Assembly (NCBI GenBank): GCA_029821215.1
Contig: JALGTV010000020.1
Location: 1-12,494 of the forward strand
Direction: 5' to 3'
Length of the DNA stretch: 12,494 nt
From: Candidatus Zipacnadia bacterium
GTDB taxonomy: Bacteria; Armatimonadota; Zipacnadia; Zipacnadales; Zipacnadaceae
The notes beneath the pieces were generated by a model that had not been told where the DNA came from, made no database searches, and was given only the letters and a program-made list of their open reading frames with translations. Shown one piece after another: positions 1 to 6,332 of this stretch. Positions within the stretch are counted from its first letter, which is position 1. Each line of letters opens with the position of its first letter. A program made the translations under genes and the position numbers.

Positions 1-1467
1 CGCGATGGCAAAGTATTTGGTCCTTTTCCCAATGTCAAAGCCATGCGCCGCACCATGCGTTTGGCCAGTCAGCTTTTCGGTATTCGCTCATGCCGGCAGA
101 AGCTGACCGGCCAGCGAGTGGGCCGGCCATGCCTTAACTACCACATTGGTCGGTGTGTCGGCCCCTGTACTGGTGAAGTAAGCGAGGAAGAGTACGGTCA
201 GATCGTCCGGCAGGTGGAACTCTTTCTGACCGGTAAATCCGACCAGATCGTTGATGAGCTGCAGGCGGAGATGAACCAAGCTGCTGCTGACCTGGAGTTT
301 GAGCGGGCGGCTATGCTGCGGGATAAACTCAACGCTGTAAGTCGGGTCCTGGAGGAGCAGGTTATTGTCTCTACCCGCAAGCGGGAGGAAGATGTTATCG
401 CGGCGGCGGGAGATGACCAGCGAGCTGTGGTGGTGCTGATGGCAGTTCGGGCCGGTAAGCTGATTAGCCAGCAGCAGTACGTCTTCGCTCATACCGCGCA
501 GCGCACTGAAGTCGAGGTCCTCGAGGCTTTTCTCACCCAGCACTACAGCCGCGCCAATTGGGCCCCCAAAGAGGTGCTCATCTCCGCACCGCTGGCTACG
601 GCACCGAACTGGTCGCAGGTCCTCAGTGAATTGCGCGGCTCGAAGGTGGACGTGCGCTGCCCGCAGCGGGGTGAGAAGCGCCGCCTGATAGAGCTGGCGC
701 AGCGCAATGCCGAAATCAATCTGCTGCGCCTTGCCGAGGCACGGGGCGAGCGCCGTCAAGCAGCGGCTGCCGCTCTGGAGGATATTGCCCAACTGTTGGA
801 GCTACCCGCGCCACCGGTACGGATAGAATGCTACGACATCTCCAATATCCAGGGTCAGCACGCCACTGGTTCAATGGTGGTATTCACTGACGGCCTGGCT
901 GACAAAGATGCTTATCGCCGTTTCAAGATGCGGGCGACCGCCGGCAAGCCCGATGATTATGCGATGATGGGGGAGATGCTCCAGCGACGACTACGACGGG
1001 GCACGCAGGGCGATGAGAAGTTCTTGCCGCTGCCTGATCTGATAATAGTTGATGGCGGCAAGGGGCAACTGGGCGTGGCCTTGGAGGTTCTGCGGGAGGA
1101 GGAAATGGAAGAAATCCCCGTCGCGGCCTTAGCCAAGCGCGAAGAGGAAGTCTACGTGCCGGAGGAGTCCGAACCTCTTGATGCCGAGGCACACCCTCGC
1201 GCTCATTTCCTCCTCCAGCGCATCCGCGATGAGGCCCACCGATTCGCCCTTCAGTATCATAAGGGCCTGCGGGGTAAGGCTATGACCCGGTCAGTGCTGG
1301 ATGAAGTGCCGGGCATTGGGCCGCGTCGCCGCCAGGAGTTGCTGAAGGCTTTTCCCTCGGTGCAGGCAATGAGCCAGGCGTCGGTAGAAGAGCTGTCTGC
1401 CGTCCCGGCAATGAACCGTCGCGTCGCCCAGACCCTGGTCCAATATCTGGCCCAACTCGCTCAGTGA
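1..1467 (+). CDS. uvrC: UvrABC system protein C, 5'-truncated by window edge
   Basis: UvrC is the dual-incision nuclease of nucleotide excision repair, cutting on both sides of a lesion after UvrA/UvrB recognition. The reading frame is open from base 1, giving 488 visible residues. The first ATG at 43 is internal, because residues encoded before it (GKVFGPFPN) match the conserved FGP(Y/F)P segment after the GIY-YIG domain, which lies outside the window. In fragment numbering, four cysteines (C31, C44, C52, C56) fit the spacing of the UvrC iron-sulphur site. A UVR motif (about 80-115) for UvrB binding follows, then the RNase H-like nuclease domain with YDISN (about 278-282), IIVDGGKGQL (about 348-357) and a histidine in QYHKGLR. 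A helix-hairpin-helix tail (VPGIGPRRR) ends the protein. All expected catalytic motifs seem intact. The next gene starts 114 bp downstream on the same strand. Confidence 0.97.
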   Translation, partial: RDGKVFGPFPNVKAMRRTMRLASQLFGIRSCRQKLTGQRVGRPCLNYHIGRCVGPCTGEVSEEEYGQIVRQVELFLTGKSDQIVDELQAEMNQAAADLEFERAAMLRDKLNAVSRVLEEQVIVSTRKREEDVIAAAGDDQRAVVVLMAVRAGKLISQQQYVFAHTAQRTEVEVLEAFLTQHYSRANWAPKEVLISAPLATAPNWSQVLSELRGSKVDVRCPQRGEKRRLIELAQRNAEINLLRLAEARGERRQAAAAALEDIAQLLELPAPPVRIECYDISNIQGQHATGSMVVFTDGLADKDAYRRFKMRATAGKPDDYAMMGEMLQRRLRRGTQGDEKFLPLPDLIIVDGGKGQLGVALEVLREEEMEEIPVAALAKREEEVYVPEESEPLDAEAHPRAHFLLQRIRDEAHRFALQYHKGLRGKAMTRSVLDEVPGIGPRRRQELLKAFPSVQAMSQASVEELSAVPAMNRRVAQTLVQYLAQLAQ

Positions 1468-1581
1468 CAACTCTACCTACGCACCATGGCTCAACTGAGG
1501 ACAGGATTGATTGCCCTAACAGCGAATAAGCAGTAGTGCCGGCTATACTGACTTAGCCACTTTTCTGGAGTGTTATAGACA

Positions 1582-2286
1582 ATGAACGACCAGGACGGCA
1601 AACAAGCATCTCAATACCAACCTGCTGGCCCAGTGGTGCCGGGGGCCTCACTGCGCGAGGCCGGCGGACTACTACTGGCCACGATCCTCCTATCAATTGT
1701 CTACTACCACGGCTACATAACTACTCTGCCGCCGCGGCTGGAACTATTGGGCTGGTTCGGCATCAACTTCGGGGTACTGTTCGTGGTGCCTGCGCTAATA
1801 ATCACCCTGATCTGGAAGCAGAGCCTCCGCCGTTACGGCTTGCAGTGGGGCCGAGCCGGAGCCTGGACCAATTACTTGCTCCTTTATGCACTAACTCTGG
1901 TGCCTGTACTCATCATCGCCAGTCGGATACCGGTCTTTCAACAATATTATCCTCGTTATCAATGGGCGAAGACAGAAGTCAGTGCGCTGCTGCTGTCTAT
2001 TGGCGGCTGGGGAGTGTACTTCTTCGCCTGGGAGTTTTTCTTTCGGGGTTTTCTACTTAATCTGCTTGCCCCTCGTTACGGTGCCTTTGCCATCATAATT
2101 CAGACTGTACCCTTTGTGATGATGCACTTCCCCAAGCCGGAGCTGGAATGCTTTGCCGCTCTGGTGGCTGGGTTAGCCCTGGGTCTAATGGCATACCGAG
2201 GCAAGTCGTTCATGGGTACATGGTTGCTGCATTGGGGTGCGGCTACTGCGATGGACCTATTGGTTATATTCTGGCCTGCGCAGTAA
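1582..2286 (+). CDS. CPBP family intramembrane metalloprotease
   Basis: This 234-residue multi-pass membrane protein belongs to the CPBP (CAAX protease and bacteriocin-processing, Abi) family of intramembrane proteases. Hydrophobic segments lie at about 26-43, 57-78, 97-113, 133-150, 158-181, 191-206 and 212-231. Motif 1 is WEFFFRG (E151, R155), where the more common EExxxR has Trp in place of the first Glu; motif 2 is FVMMH (H182) followed by KPELE; motif 3 has H217 and D225 in LLHWGAATAMD. The residues expected to hold metal and activate water are therefore mostly present. A GGAG lies 11 bases before the ATG, supporting the start. A TATACT at 1544-1549 could be a -10 but has no good -35. 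The substrate is unknown; bacterial members range from bacteriocin immunity to protein maturation, and nothing nearby indicates which applies. Confidence 0.85.
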   Translation: MNDQDGKQASQYQPAGPVVPGASLREAGGLLLATILLSIVYYHGYITTLPPRLELLGWFGINFGVLFVVPALIITLIWKQSLRRYGLQWGRAGAWTNYLLLYALTLVPVLIIASRIPVFQQYYPRYQWAKTEVSALLLSIGGWGVYFFAWEFFFRGFLLNLLAPRYGAFAIIIQTVPFVMMHFPKPELECFAALVAGLALGLMAYRGKSFMGTWLLHWGAATAMDLLVIFWPAQ

Positions 2287-2342
2287 TTAGTTGGTGAGGG
2301 GACAATAGCAACAAAAAACGGCAGTCCCACCCCGGAGAGGGC

Positions 2343-2897
2343 TTAGTCAGCCAAGTCCCGCTCTCCAAAGACCTCAGCCTCAAACCAGAGCAGCTCTGCG
2401 TCATCTCGCTGCCAGGCATCAGGGGGCAGTCCCGCCTTAAGGCAGGTGTGAGCCAGAAATTCATCGCGGTCCCAACCCCACTCTACCGGTACCTGGGGCA
2501 GCAGCAGGCCCCGATTGGCTCCACAGGATATCATCAGCCCGTGACGACCAATCTCAATCTTTTCCACCTGTGAGACCGGCTCCAGAGGAGTGAGCGCTGA
2601 TATTTCAATGTCAATGCTATCAAGTTCAGCGGCGGTAACCGGCGGGAAGCGCGGGTCGTGAAGTGCGGCCGACTGGGCATTGTCGGCTACTGCCTGGATC
2701 AGGGGCACTCGCGGCTGGACATAGCCGATACAACCGCGCAGTTGTCCCTGTTGCTTCAGGGTGACAAAGGCGCCGCGCAACTCCATTAAGTCGGGATCAT
2801 CGGTTGCCAAGTCAGGCACGGGACCGCTGCCGACAGCCGCCCTCAGGGCCTGTCGGGCAACGCGCATTAGTTGCCGCTTCTGTTGATCGCTAAGCAT
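2343..2897 (-). CDS. AmmeMemoRadiSam system protein A (AMMECR1 domain)
   Basis: The protein is a stand-alone AMMECR1 domain of 184 residues, the usual size. The hallmark LRGCIG motif is present at about 53-58, followed by VPLIQAVADNAQSAALHDPRFPPV and a C-terminal WFEAEVF, all typical of the family. In many bacteria and archaea this domain occurs beside a Memo-like protein and a radical SAM enzyme (the AmmeMemoRadiSam set), whose function is not well settled; neither partner is visible here. I chose ATG at 2897 over the GTG three codons upstream (2906), because a perfect AGGAGG sits 8 bases before the ATG whereas the GTG overlaps it. The gene is convergent with the CPBP protease gene (56 bp between stops) and divergent from the membrane protein gene at 3127, with which it appears to share a promoter region. 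Confidence 0.92.
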   Translation of the reverse strand: MLSDQQKRQLMRVARQALRAAVGSGPVPDLATDDPDLMELRGAFVTLKQQGQLRGCIGYVQPRVPLIQAVADNAQSAALHDPRFPPVTAAELDSIDIEISALTPLEPVSQVEKIEIGRHGLMISCGANRGLLLPQVPVEWGWDRDEFLAHTCLKAGLPPDAWQRDDAELLWFEAEVFGERDLAD

Positions 2898-2981
2898 ACT
2901 CAGCACCTCCTGTTGGCAATGACCAGACGGGCACAGTCATCATTACCTCGCGTATCAGATCGGAACCCTGACTAATAATAG

Positions 2982-3011
2982 TTGCCACCATCGGGTCCCG
3001 TCCATTATACT
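2982..3011 (+). promoter_or_regulatory. putative sigma70 promoter for the 3127 gene
   Basis: TTGCCA (2982-2987) and TATACT (3006-3011), each one mismatch from consensus, are separated by 18 bases. Initiation would fall near 3018, leaving a leader of about 109 nt before the ATG at 3127. The -10 overlaps a -10 on the opposite strand. This is inferred from sequence match alone. Confidence 0.45.
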
Positions 3012-3032
3012 ATATGGGGTGTGAAGCGACAA
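3004..3032 (-). promoter_or_regulatory. putative sigma70 promoter for the AMMECR1 gene
   Basis: On the minus strand, TTGTCG (3032-3027) and a perfect TATAAT (3009-3004) are separated by 17 bases. Initiation would be near 2997, giving a leader of about 100 nt before the ATG at 2897. The -10 shares four bases with the plus-strand TATACT. This is inferred from sequence match alone. Confidence 0.45.
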
Positions 3033-3126
3033 CACATCCGATAGTAACCTCATCCGGAAGGACGACTCCCCATAGACGACGAAATGTACATTATCAGAAG
3101 ACAGTAGCTCATCCGGGACCAGATCA

Positions 3127-4701
3127 ATGAACTCGGGACGACTATCCTCGTTGGCTATCGTATTGTGGCTGATTTCCACTGCCATCGTCGGTGTGGTGGG
3201 CTGTGTCGTGCTGGAGCAAGCACAGGTAAGCCAACCGTTAGCCACGGGCCAGGCGCTGGCGGTGGTACCGCTGGTAGAAATACTATTCTACCTACTCATC
3301 CTGGTGGCAGGTAGCCGCCACCGGATGAAGGCAGGCCGGGTAGTGCTGGGTATAGGATTAGGGTTTATCATCAGAGCTGGCCTGAGTCTTATCGCTACCC
3401 AATTAGTTATCCCCGGGCAAGCTGCCGTTACCAGTATGGGGGCTGCATTTGGCTTGTACTATCTCCGTTACTGGCCGGGGGTGGTGGTACAAGTATTGGC
3501 GGTAGCCCTATTCCTCTGGTTCCTCCGAGGCGTGTGGGAAGTCAGCGAAGCCCGCTCGGCCCGGGCTTTGCATCAGCCCAGATGGTTGCCGGAGCGGGAG
3601 GAGCCTGAGGATGAACGCGCCCGGCGAAGGCAACTGTTAGCGGCGCTAATGGAAGGGCCTGAAGAGGAGGCCGAGCCTGCTGGACCTGGGGTAGAAATAG
3701 CGCTCCCTTCACCGCCGGCGCAGAGTGAGCAATTGCCGCTGCTCCACCAACAGTTAGAGGCACCACCCAGCGAAAAAGTGGGTGGAGAAGAGAGCGGGGA
3801 AGATACCTCCCAGCTACCGGTAGTCAGCCAAGCCCAGGTAGAAGAGGTTAGTGACCTTGAGCTGTCCAAGCTGCCGTGGCCTGAGCCCCAGTTGTCGGAG
3901 GCTAAGAAGCTGCTGGTAGAGGCGGCCGGTGAAGGGGCAGTCGCTGACGCGGTATGTCTGCCAGGGGGTGGGGGACTGGTATGGGCAGCTCCAGGCTCGC
4001 TGGATAGCAAGGCACTAAGCCCAGTGATAGGTCAGCTTGTGGATATGAGCAGAATTATTGGTGAAATCGCTCGCCTCCAAGCGCCGCAGGTAGTAGTAGC
4101 CGACGGTGAAGGCGGCTGTTGGCTATTGGCACCGATTCCTCAAGCCCCAGTGGGCTGGTGGCTGGGATGGGCACAGGCCACGCCGGTGAGCCGTGGGGCA
4201 GCTATGTTGGCTTTGCGCCAGATGCGTTCGCAGTGGCCGGTTGTGGACATAACATCCGCCCGCGAACAACCGGCTCCCGAACCTGGTATTGCGGCTACCC
4301 AGACTGAGTATGACGGTCCGCCGGAAGTTGTTGAATTAGTGGGGCAGTGGGGTGCCCAAGTGACTATGGTAAGTATCGAAGATCTTGCTGCCATAATAGC
4401 AGGCCCTCCTGGACTGAATGGGGAGCAGGTCGGAGGTGCGGGCCTGCAGATGTGGGAGGTTGCTAGCGAGCTGTGCCGCCTGACTGCCTGGGATGAGCCA
4501 ACCGCGTTGCTGATGGGATTTGCTGGTGGGGTGGTAGGTCTGGGCAAGATAGAAGGTACACCGGTCGGCACAGTAGCCATGGTAATAGACCAGGACACTT
4601 CGCAAATAGCAGTAGCAGCTCTGCGCCTTGATAAGCTGCGCCAGCGAATCTCGACGGCAATCACTGCCCCAAACCATGAATATGATATCAATAATCTGTA
4701 A
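3127..4701 (+). CDS. Membrane protein with two predicted roadblock/LC7-like domains
   Basis: I do not recognise a named family for this 524-residue protein. Four hydrophobic segments (about 8-30, 43-62, 71-95, 117-137) anchor the N-terminus. A charged, Pro/Glu-rich, probably disordered linker (about 140-250) follows. Two soluble regions then resemble each other and the roadblock/LC7 fold in pattern: about 256-370 (GGGGLVWAAPG, a long helix, then QVVVADGEGGCWLLAPI and LGWAQ) and about 398-512 (a first strand-helix half, then LLMGFAGGVVGLGKI, VAMVIDQD and a final helix). Roadblock domains commonly bind or regulate small GTPases such as MglA, but no GTPase gene is in view. The ATG at 3127 has no clear Shine-Dalgarno; the hydrophobic start fits it. 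The rpe gene follows 36 bp later. The domain call is inference from pattern, without alignment. Confidence 0.6.
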   Translation: MNSGRLSSLAIVLWLISTAIVGVVGCVVLEQAQVSQPLATGQALAVVPLVEILFYLLILVAGSRHRMKAGRVVLGIGLGFIIRAGLSLIATQLVIPGQAAVTSMGAAFGLYYLRYWPGVVVQVLAVALFLWFLRGVWEVSEARSARALHQPRWLPEREEPEDERARRRQLLAALMEGPEEEAEPAGPGVEIALPSPPAQSEQLPLLHQQLEAPPSEKVGGEESGEDTSQLPVVSQAQVEEVSDLELSKLPWPEPQLSEAKKLLVEAAGEGAVADAVCLPGGGGLVWAAPGSLDSKALSPVIGQLVDMSRIIGEIARLQAPQVVVADGEGGCWLLAPIPQAPVGWWLGWAQATPVSRGAAMLALRQMRSQWPVVDITSAREQPAPEPGIAATQTEYDGPPEVVELVGQWGAQVTMVSIEDLAAIIAGPPGLNGEQVGGAGLQMWEVASELCRLTAWDEPTALLMGFAGGVVGLGKIEGTPVGTVAMVIDQDTSQIAVAALRLDKLRQRISTAITAPNHEYDINNL

Positions 4702-4737
4702 GATAAATGTTGCTATCTCGCGTACAGGTTCACAATA

Positions 4738-5403
4738 ATGAAAACCATAAAAATTGCGCCCTCAATGATATGTGCTGATTTCCGCCGACTGGCAGACGAG
4801 GTTCAACAGCTCGCCGTAGCCGGGGCCGACTGGCTGCACTTTGATGTAATGGATGGCTGGTTTGTAGATGCCATCACTTTCGGGCCGTTGGTGCTACAAG
4901 CGCTCCGCCCGGAAACTGACCTGGTGTTCAATGCCCACCTGATGGTCGCCAATCCGACCCAACACATTGCCGCATTCGCCGAGGCCGGGGCAGATGCAAT
5001 TATCATCCAGCGCGAAGCCGTAGATGGCCCGGCAGCACTGCTTAATGAAATTAGGGGTCGCGGCCTCCAGTCTGGCTTGGCCTTCAATCCGGCCACGCCT
5101 CTGGAGGGTCTGGAGGTAGTGATTGAATACGCCAACATCATCTTGGTGATGACCGTGGAAGTGGGGGCGTCAGGTCAGCAATTTATGTCCACGACCCTGC
5201 CCCGCATCAGACAAGTCAGACAGCTCATAGACGAGCAGGGTCTGGATACGCTTATCATGGTGGATGGTGGTATTAACGAGACCACTGCGCCCCTGGTGAT
5301 TGCTGCCGGCGCTGATGCAATAGTCTCCGGTTCGTACCTGTTTAACCACCCCGATGGCTATGATGCCGCCATAGCGGCGCTGCGTGGCGCGGCCAGTTGC
5401 TAA
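4738..5403 (+). CDS. rpe: Ribulose-phosphate 3-epimerase (or close epimerase relative)
   Basis: This 221-residue TIM-barrel epimerase interconverts ribulose 5-phosphate and xylulose 5-phosphate in the pentose phosphate pathway, in the cytoplasm. The four metal/catalytic residues fall exactly where the family has them: H34 and D36 in WLHFDVMDG, H67 in AHLMV, D176 in MVDGGI. LAFNPATPLE and LVMTV are also typical. Two segments deviate: the usual NPGFGGQ phosphate loop reads EVGASGQ (141-147), and the usual THxEA reads IQREA. The end, SYLFNHPDGYDAAI, has some resemblance to D-allulose-6-phosphate epimerase (AlsE), so substrate is not certain. The start has only a weak AGG upstream, but MKTIKIAPSM aligns with the family N-terminus. 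It lies 36 bp after the membrane protein gene and may be cotranscribed with it. Confidence 0.87.
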   Translation: MKTIKIAPSMICADFRRLADEVQQLAVAGADWLHFDVMDGWFVDAITFGPLVLQALRPETDLVFNAHLMVANPTQHIAAFAEAGADAIIIQREAVDGPAALLNEIRGRGLQSGLAFNPATPLEGLEVVIEYANIILVMTVEVGASGQQFMSTTLPRIRQVRQLIDEQGLDTLIMVDGGINETTAPLVIAAGADAIVSGSYLFNHPDGYDAAIAALRGAASC

Positions 5404-5427
5404 GTCATCTACCCGTGCCTATTATGG

Positions 5428-5616
5428 TTAGTCTCTAAGCCATGGTGCAGGGTCGTCATCCGGTAAAGTGGCCATAACTTCCTCGCCTACGGCACTGAGA
5501 GCGGCAATAGACTCTTCATCCTTGACATCCACCCACCCCTCGCTCCCCATAATCCAGCACCCTAATCCCATCACCATTAACTGTAGATCTGAGTTACCTA
5601 ACTGACGCCGTTCCAT
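5428..5616 (-). pseudogene. Aldo/keto reductase remnant with a large internal deletion
   Basis: The 62-codon frame opens with MERRQLGNSDLQLMVMGLG and continues through GW, VDVKDEESIAAL, matching the first 40 or so residues of aldo/keto reductases (strand, GLG turn, DDEESIAAI helix). After that the expected ALDLGINFFDTA segment with the catalytic Asp is missing and the frame runs straight into an acidic tail (GEEVMATLPDDDPAPW) that could be the original C-terminus. Full enzymes are about 280-330 residues, so no Asp-Tyr-Lys-His active site remains. The likely origin is an in-frame internal deletion. Only a weak AAGAAG precedes the ATG. It may still be translated, but no function is suggested. 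Confidence 0.55.
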
Positions 5617-5667
5617 CGGCTTGGTGTCTTCTTGTGGTTGTTAGCGTGATTATGATGTCCCTGATTT

Positions 5668-5704
5668 CGCCAGTTGATCCACGAGTCCTTTCCCAGAACT
5701 GGCG
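5668..5704. repeat. 8-bp inverted repeat in the gap before mraZ
   Basis: CGCCAGTT (5668-5675) and AACTGGCG (5697-5704) are perfect complements separated by 21 bases. No T-run follows on either strand, so it is not a standard intrinsic terminator. The rest of 5617-5740 shows no gene. Confidence 0.4.
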
Positions 5705-5777
5705 TGTTGGCACTGCCCGATTTACTTAGTGCAGACCGTATACCAAATTTATTTATGAAAAAACTTCCCAAAAGGGC

Positions 5778-5806
5778 TTGACAAATGTTTTGTTATGGTT
5801 TATAAT
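5778..5806 (+). promoter_or_regulatory. Perfect-consensus sigma70 promoter for the mraZ operon
   Basis: TTGACA (5778-5783) and TATAAT (5801-5806) are both exact consensus with the optimal 17-base spacer. The bases just upstream (about 5744-5766) are AT-rich with an A-tract, resembling an UP element. Initiation is expected near 5813, giving a leader of about 30 nt to the mraZ ATG. Such a strong promoter would normally need repression, which fits the boxes overlapping it. Confidence 0.9.
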
Positions 5807-5820
5807 GGTCTCATAAGGTT
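5785..5820 (+). promoter_or_regulatory. Putative MraZ operator: boxes at 10-bp period
   Basis: Four six-base boxes recur at exact 10-bp steps: ATGTTT (5785), ATGGTT (5795), ATGGTC (5805) and AAGGTT (5815). The last three share GGT. They lie over the spacer, -10 and start site. Known MraZ sites in other bacteria are three or four short G-rich boxes with the same 10-bp period upstream of mraZ, so autorepression by the MraZ encoded just downstream is the natural reading. The assignment to MraZ is inference. Confidence 0.65.
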
Positions 5821-5843
5821 TGAATATGAATTGAACGGGTATT

Positions 5844-6332
5844 ATGTGGACCGAGATGATTGAGCCGGAAGGGGCCACAATCCACAAAATAGGTAGCGCG
5901 GGGCGCATCAAGTTCCGCGAGCAGCAGCGCGATAATCTGCCGCGTAATGTGGTGCTGGCCTGCGGGTTTGACAACTGCATAAACGTGTTTGGTCCGGAGG
6001 CCTGGAATCTATACTGTCAGCGCTTCGCGCAGTTGGATAGGCTGGACCCGGATGTTCATGATCTGAAACGATTGTTAGTTGCTACTGCCCAGGTATGCAA
6101 GATAGATGACCAGGGCCGGCTGAAAATACCGGAGGCGCTGCTGCGCTGGGCTGGTCTGGAGGGTGAATCAGCCGAGGCGCAGTTAATCCACTTAGATGAC
6201 CGTTACGAAATCTGGGAGGCAAACCGCTACAACGAATTCCTAACCGGGCGTGGTCAGGAGCTGAAGCAAATCGCCCGCGAGTTACTGCGCAGCACCAACT
6301 CCCAGATTCAGGAGGGTGAACCGACTCGTTGA
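5844..6332 (+). CDS. mraZ: Transcriptional regulator MraZ
   Basis: MraZ is a DNA-binding regulator of the division and cell wall cluster that forms rings and acts at short repeated boxes upstream of its own gene. The 162-residue product has the two SpoVT/AbrB-like halves: the second motif is well kept (DDQGRLKIP, about 88-96), while the first is degenerate (HKIGSAGRIKF, where DDKGRLTIP is usual) but retains Gly-Arg. FDNCINVFGPEAWN and DRYEIWEANRYNEFL are typical segments. It is a little longer than the usual 140-150 residues. The start is either ATG 5844 or ATG 5856; neither has a strong Shine-Dalgarno. The ATG at 5826 is followed in frame by a stop. The stop overlaps the rsmH start by 4 bp, and the position directly before rsmH confirms identity. 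Confidence 0.93.
   Translation: MWTEMIEPEGATIHKIGSAGRIKFREQQRDNLPRNVVLACGFDNCINVFGPEAWNLYCQRFAQLDRLDPDVHDLKRLLVATAQVCKIDDQGRLKIPEALLRWAGLEGESAEAQLIHLDDRYEIWEANRYNEFLTGRGQELKQIARELLRSTNSQIQEGEPTR

Noticed and set aside
88..792. Long minus-strand ORF opposite uvrC (234 codons)
   Set aside because: It is the reverse shadow of a clear uvrC reading frame, with no family resemblance.
1544..1549. TATACT as a promoter for the CPBP protease gene
   Set aside because: No acceptable -35 lies 15-19 bases upstream.
2287..2342. Possible terminator between the convergent CPBP and AMMECR1 genes
   Set aside because: On the minus strand a T6 run follows only a very weak stem, and the plus-strand GGGAC/GTCCC pair has a long loop and no T-run.
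3035..3115. CATCCG three times in the leader of the 3127 gene
   Set aside because: Spacing is irregular and the motif short; no operator pattern can be supported.
4140..4691. 183-codon minus-strand ORF opposite the roadblock-like gene
   Set aside because: Antisense of a plausible coding sequence, rich in Ser/Arg/Ala as shadows usually are, without domain pattern.
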